From Ascaris suum (lineage: Eukaryota; Nematoda; Chromadorea; Rhabditida; Ascarididae), in NCBI GenBank assembly GCA_013433145.1, contig CM024183.1:1391501-1455500 (forward strand): a DNA stretch of 64,000 bases. The letters are read 5' to 3'. The notes under the pieces were generated by a model. It was not told where the DNA came from. It did no database searches and saw only the letters and a list, made by a program, of their open reading frames with translations. Each line of letters opens with the position of its first letter. The stretch's first letter is position 1. This document shows positions 53,701 through 64,000 of this stretch, in pieces. The translations under genes were made by a program, and so were the position numbers.

Positions 53701-56700
53701 AATCATAAAAACACAAACGACGAAAATCGTCTGTACTGAATTTCACAGCAATCATCCTTATAATACATGAAGAAAAAATATCACAACAATGAGTATTAGC
53801 ACAGAAAAAAACGAATATATGAATAGTCCACTGCCATCAACAAATCAATTTCATTGATACCAGTCAACCAATAGTACCAGCATATGTCCCAAAAAGATAA
53901 CAACCTTTGATCAATATGGACGCCGGATCATTTGGTAGCGTATAGGCGACATCATGAAATTCGAGTAGAACATTTGAAGGCGAATTCGTTGCACCATCGA
54001 TATTCAGCGTTATCGTATCATTACTAAGATCGTCGTCACCTGCAATCGTACTTATTGAAATAGAGCTAAAGTTGGCATGCTTCCAATTCAGAACCTATTC
54101 TAAAGATGAGCGCTTCGCAACGTGGACAGTTCGTATCATATGAATGCCACTGCTGTCGCCTACTAAGAATTTCCATTCATCTGAGGGAAGAGAACATAAA
54201 AACCTTGATGCCATAAATATTTCCAGAAGGAAAAATTATGGAAGACAGTGAGAGAAATAAAAGAAATGCATTAGCAGCGATTAAAAAAAATATGTGGGAA
54301 AAGATGTCAGAGAAATGAGCAAGATATGCGCTTTCCTCTCCCAATCCATCAAAACAACTCATTGTCGAGTATATACAAACAACGAAAAACATTCAGTAAA
54401 ATTGACCGGCTGTATAAATCAGGAACGAAAAAAATTTGCCTACGGCAAAATCCGACTACGAGTGGAACAAAGTTCTCCTGTAAGAACTAAAGCGTATCAA
54501 ACAACTTGGTAAAAAAAAACGAAATTTGGGGACAGAAGGTCACTTAACGATTTGAACATTTGAATCACACTCACTTCCGCCCTTCCCCACCCGCTCCCGC
54601 TTGACCGGTTGAAAAGGGCAGAATCACCTGCTTTACCTTTCACCTTTTCACCCTCTGATTAAAGAAAGAACTCTACGCAGAAAAGGTAATATGTAAGCAT
54701 AGCAAATAAACGTAAGTTCTACGACTCAAAAAAAAAAACAAAAGAGATAAACATACTGCCGTCCTCTCGTTGAGCTACAAAATACAATTCGTCGTCAACC
54801 GTTTTTAACAGCTCTGCCACACTAAAAAAAATTATCCCTTAAATAAAAACTCAAAAAAATTTCTCATGAGAAAATGAAAAAATTTATTCAAAAATTGGAT
54901 GTTCTGATCTCTTAAGCAGCCGATCAATCAATGCTTAAGTTCAATCGATCGATTATTCAGTCAAGATGTCAATGCATTCTTTTTCAGTCTGTATTGTGTA
55001 AAACTGATCAAAAAAAATTGATCATGAATCAAATTATTACTGGATAGAACCAACTACTAATGGTATTAACCAAAAACTATACCACAGCAAACAACAATGA
55101 TAAGATTTACATACAGATCGGGTAACGATGCAATGTAACACACGTGACGATACCAAAGAAAAAATTAGCAAAATGACACCAAAATAGTATAAAACAATAT
55201 CAAAAAATGGTAAAAAGCTCACCGATGTAATATTCCGGCCATTTCACCGGCACTTAACGCAACATCCGTTATTCGTGTGAAACTGTTCACCAGCATAATA
55301 TAGCAGAACGCATTCTGCAAATTAGTTTATTGCTGAAAGCAATAGCAAATATTATCAACGTCACAAACGGGGATGAAATCCTGGTGCTACAAAGACCTGG
55401 GAGGTCCTGCATCAATTAATTACAAATGCAACTTACCCCCCTCCTCACCCGTTCTTTCATTCCTAGCTTCCAAGAAACCTACAAGAAAGCAAAGAAACCG
55501 GATATTTCGAATATTCCGGTGAAAGTATTTCCCAGTTCGCCATATCATATCAAAAACAATGCAAATCACAGGTGATCGCAACAGACAATAAGGTCAGGTG
55601 TTTTTTTTAATGAGAAATATATCGAAATAAAGAAAAAGCATTACATTACTGATTATAGGACCAAGCTCTTCGGCAGGTATGTGATCATAGGTGTGCAACA
55701 TAAATATTGGTATATACTGGATAGCATAGGTTAATGTTGCACCATAATAGTCGAACATTTGCTGCCAAACTGAAATTAATAATTTAATTAGTGTTTTTAT
55801 CGAAACAACTGACAATTGACTACCTGATTGTAATCGGGATCTGACTCAGCTACTAAGTTATTCAATCCCAAACAGCTTCCGGATGAGCACTTCCCAAATT
55901 ACCGCGACAACATAGAGGTAGACAGAGAGGGAGAGAGGGGGAAAAAACAAAGAGAGAGAAAGAGGGGGACAAAATGGAGGCATCAAAGCTTGAACTTCAA
56001 AACAATAGATTTGTCGATTCCTGTATACGTTCGTAAATTCATTCGACAATATTTCATGGCAAATATATGCTGTCATAATTACTCACCTTTAAAGCTTGTA
56101 GTCAGCTGAAAAATTGGATGATTTGCACTAAAATTAGGGGCTGAATTTAAAGAATAAAATACATACAAGAAATACCTTTAAAAAATTACTTACATAGATT
56201 GGGTAGTTTCCAAGATAAAAAGAAAAATTGCTTTCGTAAGAGTGTACTAAATAGTCGATTACATTCTTCTCTCTCGAATGATTCAGCGTTATAAAATGCA
56301 CAAGATTCTGCATTATTTCTTATTGATACATGCTTATATCTGTAATACCATTCAATATCATAGCTATATTTCAACTCTTTAGGTGATAAAGAAATTAATA
56401 TAACTTCATACAACAATAAAAATCCACTCTAATAAATTATAGCCATCGCCTATAGTAGAATATATAGATCATCACATAGAGTACGGCTAATATATTCAAA
56501 AATCAGTGCCTTTATGGAGAGATTTATTCAAATATGAAAGACAAAAGCATCGACAAAGATAATTAAAACTTTTACATCTTGAATCACTAATTCAAGATTT
56601 GCTAACGCTGCCTATTTTATGAAATCGATACCCTAACATCTTTCTTATATAGGAGTCTCTTCTCAGTCATATAGGACGGCAAATGAGGAAGCATTAGGCG

Positions 56701-58143
56701 AAGATCTCACAACATATGCTTATGCAAATTTCCAACTTATTACCAGCTGGTTTTTTTCTTTAAATGCCGAAATTCATAACCATCCAAAAACTGGAAGATA
56801 GGAACGAAATTTGTGGATGCGTTTGTTCTATTCTATGGATCTCCTCTTGACCACAGTTAGGACATATGCTGAGTTGGATGTTGTAAATTGTAAAAGCATC
56901 ACATAACCGGAAATTCTAAAGCAGCTAGTCATGAGATAATGCTCACTCCTCAATGCCCCATTTACATCGCGCTCACTCTGTAAACTACATCGCGTTCATA
57001 CGCTCCCTCTACTACTTCACAGCGTTAAATCAGGTCAAGTCGTTCAACAATTCTATCATCTTGTGACCTATATTTATGCACAACAAGCAGAATCGCGCAA
57101 TAAACCTCATCAATTCTATAAACACGCATGAAGATAACATGAGTGGGCACTATTCTTTAGTGGATTTAAACAGTTTTGATTTAAGAGCAAAAAAAAAAGA
57201 GGACACAATTTACCTGAAGTCACCTTCTGCTTTTTCAACTCGTGCGCTCCATTTTGCCATCGGCGATAAAAGGATTTTGTTGATTACAGTCCCAAAAACA
57301 AAATAACCGTAAACGATACCGATGCCAAGAAATCCTGAGCTAAAAATTGACTTCTTCTGGAACCATCAAATGAGCACAATAACAAATGTACTAAATCATT
57401 TCGAAGGAAATTACTTGAAAGTTACGCTAAACGAGAGAAATTACTTCGATGAGTGAAAAATTATTTCGAGTGATAATCAGTAATTCATCATATAGATCAG
57501 ATTTTCTGATAATTCCACAGAAAATTGAACAAAAAAAAAATCAATTGAAGAAAATGCGCAAGAAAAATCTTCAAGAAAAATCATTTTTCCACAATTTTCA
57601 TCGATTAAAATAATGGAAATAATAAGGTGATGAAAAAAAAAATTCAAAAAAAAAATAATGGAAAATTTTTTGGCTGCAAAAAAAAAGACAGAATATTTCA
57701 CATACGTTTGCAATGTTTTCCATGAATACCATGCGACAACGAAAGGTCCAATAAGTGCACTCGGTAAAATGCTAATTGCTAATTGATTGCACATTTTTTC
57801 AACATCCTGTGTGATTCGTTGATCACTGAAAAAAAAAGAGATATTTCGTTAAGAAATATTAAAATATATTGTCGAATTTGAATTTCATTCTCGAAGAGTT
57901 TATCTTTTCCACTTTATATACTACCTAACAAACCGAAGACAATAAACACCCATCTGTTCCGCTTGTCTTATCATGATATGGCTTAAAAACATGTTCACAT
58001 ATTGATAATGTCAACTACTATCATAGTTTTAAAAAAAAGTGCCCGTGAATACATATTGATCCCAGAGTTTGAAATGCATTATGAGATTCCACTGGCTAAT
58101 CAAAAGACTACGACAAAGAAAAATTGTGATTAAATAGGTGAAA

Positions 58144-58223
<80 letters not shown>

Positions 58224-59127
58224 TTCCATAAGCACAGATCAAAAACTGCCCCAAGAGGTTATGAAACAGTTTTCTGTAGGTGATTACTGAACCAAAATAG
58301 ATAACTAAACGACCATAACCACTGCGCTCTTGAGATGCAGCTCAACCGGCTGTCAATAACTGCCGTATTCATAACCACGCTTTCCGCTGACGTAAATGTG
58401 AGCAAGTTGCATGACAGTTGCATTATAGAACTTAATTGTGCAAATGCTGCCTTCATGACGTTTCCGGGTACTATTCTATGTATCACCATCGCCATTAAAT
58501 ACTTCAGAAATATTAGAAAGAGCACTAAATATTTTAGCAATTTTTTTCAAAGCGATCGCTTAGTTAGCAGATTGAAACTATACCTTTGCGTTATAACATC
58601 GACAAAACTTATCAATCATCATTTCTAATATCAAAAAGGCGGCACATCTCATTTATCAAACATTTCATTTAACTGTCAACTTTTACCTTGAAAAAGTGTT
58701 GCACGTATTCATATTATTACACGGAAATAAACACAACTAACAATCTAAACATAGACGTAAGTTTAAACGTAGATTTTATATAAACACGTATATTACCATT
58801 GGTATGAGTGGATAATTAAAAGTCGATAGAAGAAAAATATTAATAAGAATAATTCAATAATATAAAAACATACGGATTATCAATTCCACTATCGTCGATA
58901 CAATTGAGACGATAGAAGGTTCGATTAGAGAAATATTTTTCCTGTAGACCTCTGACAGCATTTCGACGCCACGATAAATATAACATCCACGAAAAGAACG
59001 AAAGCAAAGAAAATAACTGCAATTTTATAATCATCAAAAACGTTTATAAATATCTTTTTATGAATTTTTTTTAAATGCAAAATCTTCAACGTAATCAACC
59101 ATGTGTTGTTTAAATCGTTACATAGTA

Positions 59128-59217
<90 letters not shown>

Positions 59218-60693
59218 AAATGATAAAAATTTTGGCGCTTTTCCAATATAATTCGAAAAAATTTTCAACGATTACAGCGTACAAACTTTTTGAAAAATTT
59301 TTTTTTGGCCACGAAATAATTAAATGAATCAAATGTAAAGAGATGAAAAACTAAATCAAAACAGCCAAAACAATATACTTCCATATATTCCTCAAAAACT
59401 GATAATTAATTTTTTCAGGAGCAAAAACGTGTCAATTGGTAGGACACGGTTGAAAAGCTTTCCTATATTGTATTCAATTTTTTATTAAAATGCAACAATG
59501 GCCAAAGATGCAGCTCAATTTAGAATTAGATTCCTAGCTCATTAACTCGATTAAACCCGTTTTAAACTGAATAATGCATCCATCAATCGCTGTATCACGT
59601 ACCGACCGGACATTTTAAAAAACTTCAAAAATGCATATTTGAAATAATATTTAAAAAAAAGAATGCAAGGAATTTTTTCCATGAAAACATACTATGCACT
59701 TCCCAACACATGTCACCGAGCCCGTTGCGAATACATCCCAGAACTTATTGACATCTCTGCTCAGCAGCGCTCCATACATCTTACCTGGGACCAATCCAAG
59801 ATGATAGGTAACAATTTCACCTGAAAATATGCAACAATGCAATAAGCACAAACGCAATACTCGAGTGAATTCCTGCCAGCATTGTATTTCGGCAAATAAA
59901 CAAAACTCTCATCTCCCCCCCCCCCCCCCCCCCTTGAACGCTGAATATCGGAGACAAAGAGGATGCATCGAGTAGTTTTCTTTCGTATAGAAGCCAAATA
60001 GTTTTTGTTTTTCGCAGAAAAGCAGGATGAAGATCAAACTGAGTGTTACACTCCACCACATACCTGTCATATACAATCGATATACACAAGATACACCTGT
60101 TATACACTCCAAGATACCTGTAATATTAGCGACGGAAACGTCTATGATATAAAATATTTTTTTAAAATTATTCATATTCGTCTCTTTGTAAACAAACAAA
60201 CAAAATTATGCAAAATCTGACTCCAAAGTTTTGAAAAATTTCAAAAATTTCAAAATCTCTCCAATAAAAATTGAAAGGATTCAAGAAAAATTCTGCACAG
60301 ATTGCGTCTTTATCAAACACATCTTACATTAAATACGAATAAACAACTAAAAGGAAATCAAGGCATCATTTACAATTAAGAAATGTAGGCAATATAATGT
60401 CTTACCTGATGCACTGTTTGATTGGTACCCTCCCCCCCCCCCCCCCACCCCCAGTCCCTGTCTTCTCAACTGTTCTATATGCAAATTAACAAATAAATTA
60501 GGGCATATAATCAAATATAAGCATCGAAGATACACATTGAATGCTTACTCCCTATTGAGGCAGCAAGCGTGGCGAAAACGAAGAAGACAGCAAAGTCGAT
60601 CCGAGGGAAAAGAAGTCGCGCCACGAGACGAAGACGTACATAGAACTGCAAACCGACACCAAAGTCTCGTTCGAAGTGACGCTGTTTACCCAT
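50776..60693 (-). CDS. ABCD4-like half ABC transporter (nematode pmp family)
   Basis: Fifteen exons on the minus strand: 60693-60549, 59820-59693, 59016-58874, 57825-57706, 57339-57214, 56339-56194, 55769-55645, 55314-55223, 54821-54757, 54039-53905, 53669-53559, 53148-53011, 52182-52077, 51501-51357 and 50925-50776 (stop TAG). Frame is continuous; 624 residues (human ABCD4 has 606). The N-terminal half is the membrane domain, with ABCD4-like stretches such as [24 protein letters not shown] and [13 protein letters not shown]. The ATPase domain has Walker [10 protein letters not shown] (424-432), Q-loop region [11 protein letters not shown], signature [16 protein letters not shown] (531-546), Walker B AILDEATS (552-559) and the H-loop VGHRPS with H585. 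ABCD4 proteins sit in the ER/lysosomal membrane, and in mammals help move cobalamin out of the lysosome with LMBD1; a similar role here is inferred. C. elegans relatives are the pmp genes; I do not choose between pmp-3 and pmp-5. A TTTAG acceptor lies 4 bases before the ATG. Introns carry microsatellites and poly-C tracts. Confidence 0.93.
58145..58221. repeat. (AT)n microsatellite in intron 3 of the ABCD4-like gene
   Basis: About 38 AT units between the exons ending at 58874 and starting at 57825. Confidence 0.98.
59130..59214. repeat. (AT)n microsatellite in intron 2 of the ABCD4-like gene
   Basis: About 42 AT units between the exons ending at 59693 and starting at 59016. Confidence 0.98.
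59916..59933. repeat. Poly-C tract, 18 bases, in ABCD4-like intron 1
   Basis: The longest mononucleotide C tract in the window; reads as G18 in the transcript. Confidence 0.95.
60432..60446. repeat. Poly-C tract, 15 bases, in ABCD4-like intron 1
   Basis: Fifteen C followed by ACCCCC; reads as G-rich in the transcript. Confidence 0.95.
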
Positions 60694-60699
60694 TGCCCT

Positions 60700-63600
60700 A
60701 AAGGTAAACAACATTATTATATTGCATCACTCAAGCTGTTATCAACACCTGTTATCATCAATACAAAAGCCTCAGTGCAAAAATATGCAAACTAATCCAA
60801 TCATTTAAACGCAGAGTAAACAATATAATTAAATTGATTGCATCGATAAAATCATCGCAGACATCGCAGAGCTTCAAAAATATGCCCAGAGGCAAGCAAA
60901 TTTTGCACTTCCGGGAAAAGATCGCATGTCGGAGTTCTCTTTTCTTATATCAGCCTTAACGCAGTTTAGGGCTGACGCATTTGTTATCTGTGCGTTATGC
61001 CACTTCTTTGTTTAATTATGCACACAGATTTTTTAAAATATATCTATTTATATATAGATATAAATAAATGTATTATAACCTGTACACAAACACAGATATT
61101 TCCATAGAAATATAATCTATTTGTACAACAAAGAATGGATTGTGATCGAAATTGAAGCGCATTCTTTACTAGCAGTCAAATTCTATGCACCTATCCAACA
61201 TATGCCCTCACAAAAAAATCACGAACAACACCGACGATGAGGGTTAATGTGGTGCTGTCTTGTAGACACACATTTGAAATATAATCCCCGATCACAACTA
61301 TAGAAGTGAAATAAACGCATTTGACAGACTCCGATTAGGCGAATCAGCAAACCAGTTAGGTTGGTGGCAACTTCAGTATAAGTTCCACCAATCCTATGCG
61401 TTAAAAAAATAGAGGCAACTCCATCCAACCTAACACCCTCAGGCTATTAATTCCTTCTCTATTCCTCAACATAGGAGCAGCTTAGTGTTTCAGGCTCAAA
61501 GAATGGGTCTCATAGACATAGAGTTAGCCCCAATAACCGCAAAGCTTTTCTGAAAGTCATAAGACCTTGAAAGATTCTTTCAGAGAATTATATCTCCTTG
61601 CAAAATCCCACCATTCGAGTATGAAAAAAAAAAACAAACAAACAAACAAGTAGATATGCACGTAAGCATTAAAAATGAAGAGACCTTTGTAATATTTGTG
61701 TGAATCCACTCGCTAATTTTTACACTCCAAAAAATAACAGCTGAACGAAAATTCCCATCAATCTGATACAAAATTCCCGGTTGCACTAAAGCAAACAAAC
61801 GGCAAGTGGCAATCCAGCACTTCCATGTAAAATGATAGATCGATCGACCGTTTACGCATAATAGCGCCTCCAAGTAATTTTCTAGAAAACTACCTCATCT
61901 TCAAATAATATGCAATACCTCTCGCAATTAAATGCGACTTTTGCCTCAAATCAGAACCACTCGTATAAGCGTTGACAAATTTTGCGATAAGATTTTGATA
62001 AAAATTATCATATCATAAAAATAATAAATAATATATCAATAGTTTAGGTTTTAAAGCAATATTGGTTTTTTTTTAAAATTAACCCACTCCTCTATGCTTC
62101 GTTAAATGAACGATTAAGTGCTCCCCTTCATTCCGTTATATTCGAAGATTGGAATTTAAAACCTAGGTTTAAGCAGTGAGGGAAATGTCTTCTTGTATAG
62201 AATTGCCTTGTCGAAACGTTTTCTGCTCTGTAGTGATCTGCTAAGCGTTAGGTAGGTAGACGCAGGAAAAGGAAAGACAGCAAGGTCTTGAGGAGTACAA
62301 CAGGTGGGAGGGGAGGAGGTTCGATGTCAGAAAGCAGAAAGAAGGAGGATGAGGTGAGGCAAGAAGACTCTGTCTCCAATTATGATGATTGCTATGTCAA
62401 TTCAGTACTTTCAATGACTTCCGGTTGCAAACACGTTTGCGACTGTCTGCGCCATCATCACAATTCATCACCGTATGAACTAAACTTTCGATATGGATTA
62501 TCTATAATCTTAGAAAGCGGCGATTACAAGTGTTGCACTAAAAGAATCTCAAATATATGTATAGATGGATTCAAAAACATTCCAGTGAACAGAGCTACAG
62601 CTCAAGCTGGTGCACCTCAGACTGGTGCAGCTCAAGCTCAGTTTTTTTGAGGATATAAAACGTGAACAGAGGAATAAGGCCTCTCTAAGAGAATTCGCCG
62701 TTAAAATGCCAATCCCGACTACATCTGCAAGTCACCTGCAAGGCTCCTGCTTAAATAGTCACGCAACAGCATCCTTCCTTGCCTCTCAATAAGATCCCCA
62801 ATTTCTTCAATAAATTCTTTTTTTTTCGCCACATAACTCAAAAAAAAACTCGTTTTCACAACGGCTCTCACCTTAAAAATTTTTGGGAGATGTACAAACC
62901 ATGTCAGGGGCTCTATTCGAGGAAGTACGATAATTTAAAAGTCATGGACCGGAACTTCGTAGAAATTCCATTAAAAAAATAGTCGAACTAGAAAGTAAAA
63001 TTTTTACATATTAATAGCACATTGCCTAAATGAACACCTATTCGCTTAGAGCATTTTAATCATAGTACAATGAGTAATGGCACCTTGATGGCTTACAACC
63101 ATCAGATTATAGTTTTTCTTTTTTTTAAATCTAGCAAGACGAATATGCTTGAAGTGAGTTTGGTTTAAGTCCCGTCCCGATCGAGATCGGGTCCGACTTA
63201 AGCTCCAACGATTTGCAGATGCACGGAACCTAGTCCCGGTTGATTAAACCGGAGAGGACAAAAATTAAACCAGATGCCTTAAAACGACAGTGCCGACAAT
63301 TTGTTTAAGGCCACTTGCAAGATGAATATTTTGATGCCCTGGAAAACCTCTTAGTTAGATGTACTGCTCAAAATTCTAATTACTGTAATCTAAATAATAC
63401 TGTAATGGGGGACATGATTAGAAAAATAAAACCACCCACAGGGCATCCTTCAAGGAAAAGATTTCCACCTCCGATAACAAGTAAAGTAAAGCAAATAAAT
63501 GAGAGCTTCAAAGCGAGTAATGCTGTCATGCAACATGAGAAACGCCAACAGGAGTCAATCACAACTTGCATAACAGTTGTTTGCCCGATGGTAAACAAGT

Positions 63601-64000
63601 GAAGCGGCTTCAACAAAATATCCTCTTGTTTATTGCATTCCTATTGAACACTTTAGTGAGTATCGTGTAAAAATTTTTTGAAATACCATAAAGATTTAGT
63701 TATTTTCAGCAACAAAAAATTTAAAAAAAAACCCTCGTTTAAAAAATTTAGTGATTTCGGGTGACATCTCGTCGCCGATTACTGCTAACAATTTTTTTAA
63801 AATAAGATATATATTCAACAATTCGATTAGCTAATATTTTTAAAAACACATCTACGAGAAAGTAACTAACAAAGATTCAACAAAGGATATTACTTTTACC
63901 TTCATAATAAATAAACATAACAATGGGATGCGTATAAATAGTATATTTGAAAATACAATCGAATGATAAAATTGAAGGAAAAAATATACGAATATTAATT
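60700..64000. other. Region upstream of the ABCD4-like gene, no recognised gene
   Basis: Plus-strand frames at 62288-62650 (120 codons, Ser/Glu-rich start, then Cys/His-rich; ends in a short repeat of GCTCAAGCTGGTGCAC-like units at 62601-62640) and 63315-63602 (95 codons), and a minus-strand frame at 61873-61580, could be exon fragments. None has convincing splice sites or a family match. The nested hairpins at 63165-63252 lie here. Confidence 0.5.
63165..63252. repeat. Two hairpins, the first nested
   Basis: Outer arms TTAAGTC (63165-63171) and GACTTAA (63195-63201) enclose inner arms CCCGATC (63176-63182) and GATCGGG (63185-63191). A second hairpin, CCGGTT/AACCGG with a 5-base loop, lies at 63236-63252. 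The sequence is more GC-rich than its surroundings. Confidence 0.9.

Noticed and set aside
62288..62650. Plus-strand frame of 120 codons
   Set aside because: No clear ATG context or splice signals; the end is a short repeat. Kept only as a note in the region description.
63315..63602. Plus-strand frame of 95 codons
   Set aside because: Complex composition but unrecognised, open on both strands, and without gene structure.

Overview
This is nuclear DNA of a nematode. It is AT-rich, its genes have many introns of about 240-1500 bp, the 3' splice sites are short TTTCAG/TTTTAG types, and the start codons of the four genes lie 0-12 bases behind an unpaired 3' splice site, as expected for spliced-leader trans-splicing. 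No bacterial, viral, CRISPR or rRNA features were seen, and no intact tRNA gene. I cannot name the species.

Four protein-coding genes can be reconstructed exon by exon. (1) 23001-28792, plus strand: a bZIP transcription factor of the PAR/NFIL3 (ces-2/atf-2-like) group, 7 exons, 510 residues, with one bZIP domain near each end. (2) 32294-38896, minus: a Fer/Fps-type SH2-tyrosine kinase, 10 exons, 473 residues, every intron in phase 0, with a basic Lys-rich tail. (3) 41429-45545, minus: MUS81, the structure-specific DNA endonuclease, 7 exons, about 534 residues, with an intact GD...ERKxxxD nuclease motif but an apparent one-base deletion in exon 1. (4) 50776-60693, minus: an ABCD4-like half ABC transporter, 15 exons, 624 residues. 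The three minus-strand genes are 2.5 and 5.2 kb apart, which is too far for a classical nematode operon, and their functions are unrelated.

Region by region: 1-22.99 kb is mainly non-coding, T-rich on the plus strand, with microsatellites, inverted repeats, short tandem duplications and a few unassigned exon-like stretches. 23.0-28.8 kb is the bZIP gene. 28.8-32.3 kb is its probable 3' UTR plus spacer. 32.3-60.7 kb holds the three minus-strand genes and their spacers. 60.7-64 kb has no recognised gene but carries nested hairpins.

Points most worth a second look are the two-bZIP protein, the MUS81 frameshift, a joined 3'/5' splice site at 7781-7800, a 41-nt candidate poison exon in the ABCD4-like gene, several foldback sequences, and the number of 12-18 nt poly-C/poly-G tracts. 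All coordinates and translations were worked out by eye; exon borders rest on splice consensus, reading-frame continuity and family similarity known to me, not on a database search.
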